Origin: Montifringilla adamsi
Taxonomy: Eukaryota; Chordata; Aves; Passeriformes; Passeridae
Length of the DNA stretch: 64,000 bases
Assembly (NCBI GenBank): GCA_017590115.1
Contig: JAGGNK010013559.1
Coordinates: forward strand, 3,104,305-3,168,304
Direction: 5' to 3'
In this document: piece after piece, positions 37,601 through 47,700 of the stretch
How positions within the stretch are numbered: the stretch's first letter is position 1
Layout: each line of letters opens with the position of its first letter
The notes under the pieces: model-generated
Databases searched by the model: none
Seen by the model: the letters and a program-made list of their open reading frames with translations, nothing else
What the model was told of the DNA's origin: nothing
Made by a program: the position numbers and the translations under genes

Positions 37601-38733
37601 AGAGTTGTTCCAGCACTGTGCCCTCAGTTTGGTGCTGGTTGGAACAGGCAGAGGCAGAATTTGTCCCCCAGTGATGAAGAAATGAAGGCAAAACTTGTGC
37701 AGCTGGAATAGTCCTGGAATCTATGCGTGCTCCATTGGTGCGAGGAGAACAGGAGGGATTCTGAGGCAGGAATGTGGTCCATGCTGGTGGCACAGTGTCA
37801 GAGAGGCTCTGTCCCCAAACAGGGGCTGGTTTATTGTGTGCCAGCTGGAGTTGGCACCAGTAGCACCAGTTACCTCCCCAGGAGGAGTTAAGGTATCTCC
37901 TATCAAACCAGGGTGATAGGCAAACACAGATAAACACCAGGAGCAGGACTCCTCCTGTGCCCCTTCTCCTGGGCATTGCCTTTAGAGCATGGGTCACCTT
38001 TTAGGCCTGGCTTAGTCACTGTTTTCACTCCTTTTGACCCTGCACTCTGCTAATTTGTGCACTCAACTCTTCCCTGCACAGAGGCCGACCCAAACAGAGC
38101 TCTCCATCTATGATGAGTCTGTGGACGAGGGCAGTGCAGAGTACAAGAACCTGGAGGAGGTGAGTTGTAGTGCCAGGGATCACTGCAGCCATGGGTATGA
38201 GGCAGGACTTCTAATTGGGATTGATTGAAATGGGAAAATATCTGGAAGTAACTGCAGTGCTTCAGAAAGTTAATTGCAAATAGAATTTTAAATCCCAGTC
38301 TTGAGGAGCTCTGGAAGGCACCTGGATGAGGAGGAGGTAGGTCACCCCACAGAGGAGTCCTTCAATCATTCTGGGCCACGCTGCTCAGGTTCAGCCTGAC
38401 TTGTGGTCTCCACACAATGGGGGGAACTTGGAGAACCAGGTTGGGTTCGTGCCCAAAAGAAAAGTCATCTGTGAAGATTTTCAGCACAGGCTTTGTGAAT
38501 GTTGCAGCGATTTGCACCCAGATGTGGGCCTTGGGAGGAGCTCCCCTCCCGGGCTGCCCTTCCCCGTGCTGTCCATGCCCAGCTGGAAGCATGGAGAAGG
38601 GTTGGAGCACCTGGGGGTGTTTGTGTGACAATGACACCGAGCTGTGTCACCAACCCTGACCTTGCTCATCCTCTGTGCCCTTTAGGAGATGTTTGGGAGC
38701 ATGTTCCACTCAGAGACCCAGACAGCTCTGTGA
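25641..38733 (+). CDS. SLC26A9: Anion transporter SLC26A9 (SLC26 family)
   Basis: Chloride channel/transporter of epithelial apical membranes (stomach and airway in mammals). Coding parts: 25641-25765, 26386-26525, 26705-26815, 27037-27212, 28153-28317, 29035-29187, 29529-29611, 29874-30021, 30665-30778, 31201-31278, 31781-31876, 33894-34000, 34505-34574, 34663-34755, 35156-35272, 35804-36121, 36737-36791, 37178-37323, 38082-38159, 38686-38733. They join in frame to 806 residues, near the usual length of about 790. Residues 1-70 are the cytosolic N terminus ([16 protein letters not shown]), about 70-500 the multi-pass membrane domain, and about 525-770 the STAS domain with a Pro/Gly/Ser/Thr-rich insert near 620-665. 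NHT, NET and NTT sequons lie at 152-163 in a loop. The C terminus ends TAL, a class I PDZ ligand. The start ATG follows a CAG acceptor at 25636-25638, whose T-rich tract lies upstream; a noncoding first exon is therefore expected. The last exon has a second copy at 38858-38905. Confidence 0.96.
27309..28025 (+). repeat. Minisatellite of about 80-105-bp units in SLC26A9 intron 4
   Basis: About eight copies of a unit containing TGGATGATGCCTC, AAGTAGAGATTTTTGG, TCTTGGGGTGGAATTCTC and TATGTGGACAAYCCAAG. Units begin near 27311, 27393, 27497, 27589, 27681, 27770, 27850 and 27942. The array fills most of the 940-base intron before exon 28153. Confidence 0.93.
28438..28625 (+). mobile_element. CR1 LINE 3'-end fragment
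   Basis: Reads GTTGGATGTTAGGAAGAGG...GGTTGGACTCGATGATCTTGAAGG...TAACCTTGTGATTCTGTGGATTCTGTG, the canonical avian CR1 3' end with its terminal octamer repeat. Truncated and non-coding, inside the SLC26A9 intron after exon 28153-28317. Confidence 0.92.
31431..31598 (-). mobile_element. CR1 LINE 3'-end fragment (minus strand)
   Basis: Begins with three ATCACACA octamer repeats, then CCAGGCTGATTTGGGCTGGAAGGGACCTTAAA, the reverse complement of a CR1 3' end. In the SLC26A9 intron between exons 31201-31278 and 31781-31876. Confidence 0.87.
32841..32892 (+). repeat. (GATG)n tetranucleotide microsatellite
   Basis: About thirteen uninterrupted GATG units in the 2-kb SLC26A9 intron before exon 33894. 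Likely length-polymorphic. Confidence 0.95.
33515..33845 (+). repeat. CCATCCATTTTTCC minisatellite
   Basis: More than twenty imperfect 12-15-base units (CCATCCATTTTCCC and variants), almost pure pyrimidine plus A on the + strand. It ends about 48 bases before SLC26A9 exon 33894, so it adjoins the branch-point and polypyrimidine region of that acceptor. Confidence 0.93.
36199..36620 (-). mobile_element. CR1 LINE 3'-end fragment (minus strand)
   Basis: Starts ATCACAGAATCACAGAATCACCAGGTTGGAAGAG and continues through CATCGAGTCCAGCCC, CTTTTTCCTAATATCC and TCCTTTTCTCCAGGCTGAGC, a CR1 tail in reverse. It is the longest CR1 piece in the SLC26A9 introns and lies between the STAS exons 35804-36121 and 36737-36791. 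Confidence 0.93.
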
Positions 38734-38814
38734 GCACAGCGAGCACCGGGCAAACCCTCCAGAGGAGACTCCTCTCTCCCACCCCTCCGTGGAGAGCTGT
38801 GCTTCTGCCTGGGG
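38648..38814 (+). repeat. SLC26A9: Tandem duplication of the SLC26A9 last exon, copy 1
   Basis: First copy of a 172-base-period duplication. It spans the intron end, acceptor (TTTAG at 38681-38685), last coding exon 38686-38733 and about 80 bases of 3' UTR. Copy 2 is 38820-38986. I count four differences over about 167 bases, none in the coding part. Confidence 0.94.
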
Positions 38815-38857
38815 TCTGGCACCAGCCCTGACCTTGCTCATCCTCTGTGCCCTTTAG

Positions 38858-38905
38858 GAGATGTTTGGGAGCATGTTCCACTCAGAGACCCAGACAGCTC
38901 TGTGA
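38858..38905 (+). other. SLC26A9: Second copy of SLC26A9 terminal coding exon
   Basis: Preceded by the same CTGTGCCCTTTAG acceptor and encoding the same 15 C-terminal residues ([15 protein letters not shown]) and stop at 38903-38905. If exon 38082-38159 splices here instead of to 38686, the protein is unchanged but the 3' UTR loses 172 bases. Otherwise it is 3' UTR of the longer transcript. Both acceptors look equally good. Confidence 0.85.
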
Positions 38906-40898
38906 GCACAGCGAGCACCGGGCAAACCCTCCAGAGGAGACTCGTCTCTCCTACCCCTCCATGGAGAGCTGTGCTTCTGCCTGGGGATACAACGGGTTTG
39001 CAACGAGGCCATCACCCCCCAGAACTGCCAGATCCTCGCTCCTCCCTGCTCTGCTCGTGGCACTCAGAGCAAAGGACTCTGAGCAGGCAGAGCCAGCTGG
39101 GGCAGCGGGACTCAGGAGATGCCATCTCGTGGATTCTCGGCTGCAGGCAGGGGCCTGAACTCAGGGCATGTTCAGCCACCCTTTGTCCCTCACCATCCTC
39201 TGCCCACCTGGAACTGCATCACCTGGGCATCCTGCTCCTTGCCTTTCCCTCTTCCCTGTTTCCCCCACGAAGTGAAACCCCAGCAAGCGCTGAAAGCCTT
39301 TCAGGGCTCGCTTCAGGAGGTGTGGCAGGGCAGCTGTGCCAGCTGCTGCTGCTCTCTGATGTGCACTGACCCCGGGGGGGCTGGCACTGCAGCCCCCCGA
39401 ATCTCCCTCCGTGTCTCTGCAGCCTCTGCCTCTCCTCTTCTGTGTCCCAGCATCCCAAAAAACACTGCCTCAGACCACTGCTGTATTTCTGACAGCCCAA
39501 AGACCTCAGGACTCTCTCAGCAGGGCTAAATTCTGAAATACATATATTTTTTTCTTACGAATAGGACAGGTTTGTACTCAGAAATAAGAATTATGTGCAC
39601 ATTGTCCCGCCTGCCCAGTGGGTTGAGTACATGAAAACAGATTCTATTTTAAAAAGCTATTTCTATTTTAACACTCTAAAATATTACAAATATAAGCAAG
39701 CTTTAGTGTATGGTTTTGAAGTACACAGACGTTGAGCTGATTGCTGAAGGCTTCCTGGGGCTTTCCTGCAGCTCCCAGATGTCTCATTTTTAAGGAAAAT
39801 AGAGCTTCCTGAACCATCCTTGCTAGACAGTCACTGAAGGAAACAACAGCAGCAGCCTGCCAGTTTGGTTTTATGTCACATCTCAATAACCAAGTCACCA
39901 TTTCTCTACCTCAATTTCTGATTATGTGGTGCAGGAGAGTAATAAAACCAAAGGAGAGCAGAAAACCCCACTAGTTGATGGTTATGACTTATTTTAATCT
40001 TAGACAACAGTGGGTTTTCCAGAAATCTCCATGTATAGCTTGTTTTACAAGGTAAAAGCAAGAGATTAAGTCTCTTAAATGATCTTTGAGGGTGATTCCT
40101 CATGGCCTTTTGTACTGCCTGAGTGCTCCTTTTAAAAAGTGCTAATTTTGAAAGAAAGACAACAAAGAAATTGGTGCAGAGCAACAAGAAACTGTCCTGA
40201 TCAATATTTTTGGGTCTCTGAGGTGGCATCACATTAAAAGAGGGAAGTTCCAGTTCCCAGCTCTACATTCAGAATTCTTTACAGAAGGTTGATTTCCCAG
40301 CCTGGGGTCTGACAGGCCAAATGCAGGAATCCTTAGAGCAGAGGCATAAACCAGATTGTATTTCCTGGACTTCCTACAAAAATGGGATGGGATGTCACAA
40401 GAAATGGCTCAGAAAGAGCAGCAGTGGCTCTCCTGCAAATCATGACCCAGGCAGAAGGAAATCCCATTTCTGTAGCCAAATTCTGGGTCAGTTCTGGCAA
40501 TAAATGCAACAGCAGCAGGTAAATGGCACTGCTGGAGGCACAACGTGGCCAAAGTCATAATTCTCAAGTGCCTGGGCAGAGAATTAGGGGAGCTCAAAGT
40601 CATGCTGGTGAAATTTTTTCACTTCCAGTAAAATATTCCCTTCATGGCTCTTAAGTAACAGTGAGGTTGATACGTTTTGGCTCTGAAGCCTTACTTGGTA
40701 AATGCATGATGTATAACCAGCTCAGAAATGTTTGTAATTTATTTAATTTAATGTTGGTTTCATTGGTTTTTTTTTTTTTTTTTTTTTTTTTNNNNNNNNN
40801 NNNNNNNNNNNNNNNNNNNNNNNNNNNNNNNNNNNNNNNNNNNNNNNNNNNNNNNNNNNNNNNNNNNNNNNNNNNNNNNNNNNNNNNNNNNNTTTTTT

Positions 40899-40950
<52 letters not shown>

Positions 40951-41540
40951 ATAATAAAGAATGTGTGAACAATCATTGTCATCTTCTGCTGACTCGGGCA
41001 GGATTACCATGGCTGTTCCCATCTGGGCTTTGGCATCCTGGGACAGTTTGTGCCATGGGAAGCTGGGATAAGTCTTCACATTCTGTTCAGAACAGCTGTA
41101 AAGAAGGGAATAAGAAGTGTTCCGTTGTGCTAGCTGGTGGAATCAGGGAAAGAAGTGACATATTTTGAAAAGTAGGTGGATTTAAAGTCTGTCAGAAGTG
41201 GGGCTGCACAACACAGACAATCCCTGGGCTGTCCCTTGGCCAGTCCTGGCATCCTTCTGCCTCACTTGTGCCCCCAGTGAGCCTGCGGGTGGTTATTCCC
41301 CACAGAAGCTCTTTTTATCCCCATCCTTTGGGAGCAGCACCCCAGGATATTGGGAAGAAATTCTCCCCTGTGAGGGTGGGCAGGCCCTGGCACAGGGCGC
41401 CCAGAGAGGCTGTGGCTGCCCTACCCCTGGAATTGTCCAAGGTCAGGCTGGAAAGGGCTTGGAGCACCCAGTGACAGTGGAATGTGCCCCTGACACGGCA
41501 GGGGTGGAATGGGATGGGATTTAAGATCCTTTGCAACGCA
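38906..41540 (+). other. SLC26A9 3' UTR region and short intergenic spacer
   Basis: No coding exon is visible. AATAAA occurs at 39941-39946, 40499-40504 and 40953-40958. The first two are plausible SLC26A9 polyadenylation signals, giving 3' UTRs of about 1.2 or 1.8 kb. A 101-base N gap (40792-40892) inside a long T run and a CR1 fragment (41349-41545) fill the rest before the PM20D1 promoter. Confidence 0.55.
40792..40892. other. Assembly gap (101 N) inside poly-T
   Basis: Flanked on the left by about 25 T and on the right by about 57 bases that are all T but for one G. The gap most likely reflects an unresolved homopolymer, so the true size is unknown. Confidence 0.95.
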
Positions 41541-41545
41541 AACCG
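41349..41545 (+). mobile_element. CR1 LINE 3'-end fragment
   Basis: Contains GGGAAGAAATTCTCCCCTGTGAGGGTGG, GGCACAGGGCGCCCAGAGAGGCTGTGGCTGCC and the end GGGATTTAAGATCCTTTGCAACGCAAACC. A degraded CR1 tail directly upstream of the PM20D1 CpG promoter. Confidence 0.87.
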
Positions 41546-41554
41546 TTCCCCAAC

Positions 41555-41731
41555 TCCGCATTCCCCCCGGCCGCAGCCACATCCGCTGCAAACTACAACT
41601 CCCAGCAGCCCCAGCGAGAGGAGCGGATTTAACCCGCCCCTACTCCAACCCCATTGGTTGTCATGCTGACGAGACGGGTGGCGATTGGCTCCCGGTCACG
41701 CCCATCAGCTGCGGGGGCGCGGCGGTCAGCC
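41555..41731 (+). promoter_or_regulatory. PM20D1: PM20D1 CpG-island promoter
   Basis: GC- and CpG-rich segment just before the start codon, with no TATA box. An ACTACAACTCCCAGCAG element at 41592-41608 matches the ZNF143/SBS type (ACTACAnnTCCCAG). Two inverted CCAAT boxes (ATTGG) sit at 41653-41657 and 41684-41688. The island continues through exon 1 to about 42030. Factor assignment rests on motif likeness only. Confidence 0.7.
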
Positions 41732-44700
41732 ATGGCGGGCGGGCGGCGGGCAGTGACGGCCGCGCTGCTGGCGCTGGGCTCGGTGGTGCTGGCACTGGCG
41801 GCCGCCGTCCTGCTCCGCGCCTTCGTCCTGCGAGCCCCGGCCGGGGTCCCGCGGCTCTGGGCACGGAGCGCCGGCACCGCCGCCCTCAGCGCGGGCGAGC
41901 GGCGGGAGCTCAAGGAGGCGCTGCGAGGTGAGGGGGCCCGAGCGCTGTGAGCCCCCCTCGCCCCGGGACCGGCCCCTCCTGAGGGGAGACCCAGGGCACG
42001 GCGGGCGGGTGTGGAGGCAGCCGCTACCCGGGTGCTTTCCCTGGAAGGAATCACAGCAGGACTAAGGAAGTGATTGAAAATCTGTGCTGGGCACTGCTGA
42101 GGCCACGCCTCGAGCACCGTGTCCAGTTCTGAGCACTGCAGTGCAGGAAGGGCTGGAGCAAGTCCAGGGAGGGGAATGGAGAATCCTGAGGGAGCTGGGA
42201 AGCGTTTGGAGAGTCCTGAGAGAGCTGGGAAGGGTTTGGAGAATCCTGACGGAGCTGGGGATGGGTTTGGAGAGTCCTGAGGGAGCTGGGAAGGGTTTGG
42301 AGAATCCTGAGGGAGCTGGGAAGGGGCTCAGCCTGGAGAAAAGGAGGCTCAGGGGGAATTTCTGGCTCTGCACAACTCCCTGCCAGGAGGGGACAGCCGA
42401 GGGGGATTTGGGGTCTTGTCCCAGGGAACAGGGACAGGAGGAGAGGGAACGGCCTCAGGCTGGGCTGGGGAGGCTCAGGTTGGACATCAGCAGGAATTCC
42501 TCCTGGAAGGGGCTGCCCAGGGGGGTTTGGAGTGCCCATCCCTGGAGGTGGCACTGAGTGCTCAGGGTGGGGATCGGGCACAGCTTGCACTCAATAATCC
42601 CAGAGGGATTTTCCAGCCTCAGCGATCCTGTGCTTCTCCTGAGCCAGCTCTTGCCCTGTGTTGATTTTCTCCACTGTTTCCTGCTTGTACACACAGAATT
42701 TTGCCAGACACCCATGAAGGCGTTTCCAGACATCCCTTTGTCCACTGCATAAGTCACTGTCGGGATTTTCTCCCTTTCTTGTTCTTGCTCACCACTGCTG
42801 TGCCCAGTCCTGGGCTGTTTGTGCTGTCTGACGTAGGAGATTTGAGGGGTTTAGCTCTCAGTAGGGCTGGCACTGTGCAGGAAACCACAATCTGGCACCA
42901 AGTGATAAAACCCTGTGTGTGAACCTCATACCTTGCTGGTTTGTAGGATTTATTGCCTAGCAAATTGTGTTTGCATTCTTTTTTAATGGGAAAATGAAGG
43001 CTCACAATAGATTTTTGTGTTAATCCATGAATCACACGACCTCAAAAGAATCCATAACCTCTCCTGGCAGCTGCTGTTTGGGAAGGCAGCTGGGGCTGAG
43101 TTACTCCCATGTTCTGCAGGACAGGGACTGGATGTTGGAGAGCCTGTTTAAATGACAGGGCAGACCAAAAGGGCCAACAAAAGCCCTGTCTGTTTATATA
43201 GGTTAATTTATAAAGCAGTATGGAGGTGTAACAACCATCACAACCTGCTTAACTCTTGAGAAAGAGCCTTGCACTGCCAACTCAGCCGCCTGTTCAGCTG
43301 CCAGAGGAGCCTGTGGCTGTGGGGAATCACATCACCCAAGCAAATTGCAGCTGCTCCTGGACAGTAGCATTTCTAAGGATATCATTCAACACTTCAGCAT
43401 GAAAAGTGGAGTCAGGTTGTCTGGAGAGATGCCTTGGCTGAGCTGTTAGGAAATGCTGGTGGCTGCATGTGCACGGCCCAGCTGAAGCACATCAGTCTCT
43501 TTTTGATCATGGCAGCTCGTGCTGTGCTGTGAAATAATGTTTAAAGCCTGGAAAAACACTCAGGAACATAAACGTACTTCCACTTTTGAAGTGCAATTCG
43601 AGCTTTGTTTGGTTTTGGTGCTGAGTGATTTCTGTTCTGTGTTTCTTTGAAGGGGCCATTAAAATCCCAACTGTGTCCAGGTCTCCAGAGGATTTGAATA
43701 CAACTGCCATGGCAGAATTTGGGAGTTACATTCAGAAAGGTACTGGACTTTCAGTCTTGGCAGTCTCTGCTGCTCTATTTTCATAAACAAATTGAAGACA
43801 GCATGTATCATTCCTGAATATAAGAGATTTTTATATTTTTCCTGAAGAAAGACCTGTCAGAAATGTTACGTGTGGGTCCCCTCTGTAGCAGTGGTATCAA
43901 TGGCCCCAAAAGGTTCAAAAGACTTTTTGTACTGGTGCCTTTTGGTCCTTGAGATGGTTAAATGCCATAAAGAAAGTGAAAGAGGATGGCTGCTGCTGTA
44001 TCAACCTAATTTCTGGGCAGTTCCATCACTGCTGCAGCATTGCTGAACAAGAATTCTGCTTTTGTTTAGGAGAGTTTCAAATCCCAAATGAGATGGATTG
44101 CTAAAAGTGTGAGAACTTCTATTCTCTGCTGTGGCCAGTCTTATTTACAGTTCCCCCCTGATGCTACCTAGCTGACAACTCTTTGGAATAATGCTCTATG
44201 GAATAATGCTAATTTTTTGGCAGTTCCATCATTGCTCCCTGCAAAAGAGCTGCAGCATTGCTGAACAAGAATTCTGCTTTTGTTTAGGAGAGTTTCAAAT
44301 CCCAAGTGAGATGGATTGGTAGACGTGTGAGAACTTCTGTTCTCTGCTGTGGCCAGTCTTATTTACAGTTCCCCCCTGATGCTATCTAGCTGACACCTCT
44401 ATGGAATAATGCTAAAATTGGCCATTATTGTTAATTTTTTTTACATGTGTCTTTAATTTATTTTTTTTCTTAACAGTCTTCCCGGCTGTATTTTCTTCAA
44501 AGTTCATCCAACATGAAATTGTTGGGAAATACAGCCACCTGTTTACAGTTCAGGGCTCTGCCCCTGGCCTGCTGCCCTATATGCTGCTGGCACACATGGA
44601 TGTGGTGCCTGCTCCCCCCGAGGGCTGGGATTTCCCTCCTTTCTCAGCTGCAGAGCACGAAGGTTTCATCTATGGACGAGGAACGCTGGATAACAAAAAC

Positions 44701-47700
44701 TCTGCCATTGTACGTGTGCTTGGTAATGTCTTTCCACACAGATACAGCCTGGGAAAGGCAGAGGGGAGCAGCCCATCCTCTTGGAATTCACTGTGGTGTC
44801 TCTCTCTCGCCCCTCTTTCTGCTAGGAATCAATTCCTAGTTTGGATAAATTCCAAGTCCTGCAGTTTTCTCCTGACTTTTCCTAAAGATGGAGTGTTTTC
44901 ACTCATTCTTCACTGTTACTGAAGAAAAGAGGGTTAAAACTCATGAAGAATCAGGAGAATCACATTCACAGATGCAGATGTATTTGGTTCAGCTTAAAGT
45001 TTTATGGCACAGGTGGCCAGAGAATCCGTGGCTGCCCCATCCCTGGGAGTGGCCAGGGCCAGGTTGGAGCAGCCTGGGATAGTGGAAGTTTCCCTGCCTG
45101 TGGCACTGGATGAGCTATAAGGTCCCTTCCAACCCAAACCATTCCATAATTCTCTGTCAAATGTTGTATTTGAAACCAGGGATAGACCTTGTCCTTTTCC
45201 CCAGGCGTCACAAAGGTTCTCCAAGCCAAAACTGGCCCTTGGAAAAGGCTTGAATTTCAAATTAAATGTGTTTGTTTAATAAGATAAACAAACAACCCTG
45301 CACCTTTTATGCAGCCCGTGGCAGAACAAAGAGCTGTTATACTGAACACATTTGGGAGGAATGGATTCAGAAAAGATGGATCTGGGAAAGATTTCTCATG
45401 GGGAAAAGGTTGATGGAAAAATTAATACGGAAAATGTTCCTTTGTGACTTTGATGACTTCCATGGCAGCCCTGTATTTAAATTTGAACAGATGTTTCATG
45501 TCACACAGGACACACTCCTAGAAAGTTTCAGGATGTTTAATCATCAATTTCAAAGCCTTGAAACTTAAAAGTTTAGGTTGGTGCTTCATTCTGCTGTGAA
45601 CTGGACAAGTAATTCCACAAATGGCCAAAAAAAAATCTAATCAGCAATTTCAGTGAACGTGGCAAAAAATGGGTGCTGACAATATTGAGGTGATATGTGA
45701 AAAATTAAGTAATTTCCATTGAAAAAGAGATGGAATAATAGAGCAAATGTATTGTTTTACATATATAGCCACAGCAAATGGTACATTTGATTATTTGATT
45801 TCTCATTTCTCATTTTTCGGATTAATTTTCTTGTTCTGTTTCTGTCATCTTGGCACTTCTTGTACAAAACATGCAGCTCCTTAAACTTCCTGGATTTGGT
45901 AGGTCCAGAGAGCCAGTGTGGGTGTGTGACAGGCACTGTAAGGGAACAGTGAATTCTTGGATAATTCTGGCTCTGGGGGCTCCCTGTGCAGTTTGTCCCT
46001 GAACCAGCTGCTCTGTATTTCATGTCCCTACCCTGACACCTCTCAGAGCATTATTGATCAAAACCACTGCAGTGTCTTTTCCAGGGAATGGGAATATCCT
46101 CAGTGGGAGCTGTAGGAATCAAAGCTTAGCTGTGAACAGCACAAGGGCTGTGAAAGCATCCCAGTTCTCTTCCATCACACTGCATTCTGTTGCATTTATT
46201 CTCCTGGTTACCACCCAGGGATGGTTCAGCACTTTCTGCTTTTCCTGCAGGGCATTCTGCAAGCTCTGGAATTCCTGCTGAGGAGGAATTACAGACCCCG
46301 CCGCTCCTTCTATGTTGGCATTGGCCACGATGAGGAGGTATTTTTTTTCCTTTCCTTGCAACAACAACCTGTTTGCATTGTTCCTCTAGGTAACAGGACT
46401 TAATTTTGAAACATTGTTTAGCTGGAAGGTCTTTCCTGTTTTTCTTGGTTCTGTGGGGAGGTACTGTGTCAGGCCCCAGGTCATGGTTATGGATTGATTG
46501 TTTGGCTTGGAGTGACATTCACAAAGGGTTTGGTGTGATGAGCAAAGGGAAAAGAACATTGGAGGGTGTCAATTCAAATTCTTTTCTGCAAGGAAGGTGC
46601 AGCAACAATCCCATTTTGGAGATGGGAGAAGCTGGGTTGAGATTCACATGATTGTGCCAAATGTTCAGGAAGAACTGGCAAATATGTTCCAGTGGTACGG
46701 GGAGGCAGGGGAGGTGGGTTTGGTTAGGCACTGTCAAAATATAAAGACAATGAATTATTAATAGTTGAAATAAATGGGTCTGCATTTGCTAATCTGTGGA
46801 GTTTGCAGCTCTGAGATACCCAAATGAAAGCAGCAGTCAGTGACTCATCAATGAGAGCACTCCTCATCATGGCTATAAATTCATCTGCTACCAGGCCATT
46901 AACGATCTCCAATTAATTTTGCTGGAAGAATCTTTTATGGTTGCTCCGGAGCTGTTCCCCAGGGGATTTCATGCATTCTTTGTGCTGTAGCCAACAGCAA
47001 GGTGCTTTCCAGTTTTCCTCCCAATGTTTTGGCTGGATCTGATCAGTTCCTCTGCCTGGATTGCACAGGTGTCTGGGCTGAAGGGAGCAAAGAAAATTGC
47101 AGCTCTGCTGGAAGCCAGAGGAGTGAAACTCTCCTTCCTGCTGGATGAGGGGAGCGCGGTGCTGGATGGCATCATTGCAGGGGTGAAGAAGCCAGTGGCT
47201 ATGTAAGAGTGACCACCAGAATGTGATTAATTTTCAGTCATTAATTAGTGATAAATGACATTGTTGATGTCAGTTACAGAATGTTTTCAGGACGTGTGGC
47301 AGTGTTGGTGCTGCTGGAGCAGTGGCACAAAGTGCAAGGCAGGGACCTTCAGCCTCTGCCTGATGTCCATCACAGTTGTGCTGACAGAGGCACAATGTTC
47401 CACTGAGCATTTTAATTCTGTGCTGTAGAGCTCTGCTCACTGCAGAAGCAGCCCAGACACCAGTCCTGCAGAGATCTAAACACTGTGTTAATGATTTGTT
47501 GTTGCTGCTTGAGTGGTTTTTATCATTTTAAAACTATGCAGAGTGGTTATTTTTATCTAGTGGTTATTTTGTCTGTGCATTTGTGTTTGGAATTACATTA
47601 GTCATTTATTTGTTAATTAATTGATTAATTTATCATTGTCCAGGATTGCTGTCACAGAAAAAGGTTCAATGACACTGAACTTCACTGTGGAAAAAGAGCC

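Noticed and set aside
40760..40960. Possible processed retrocopy marked by the long poly-T (a minus-strand poly-A tail)
   Set aside because: The sequence to the right of the T run, read on the minus strand, has no AATAAA at the expected distance and no recognisable coding remnant; AATAAA there is on the + strand.
40651..41079. Lys-rich open frame across the 40.8-kb gap
   Set aside because: It is translated poly-T/poly-A and N bases.
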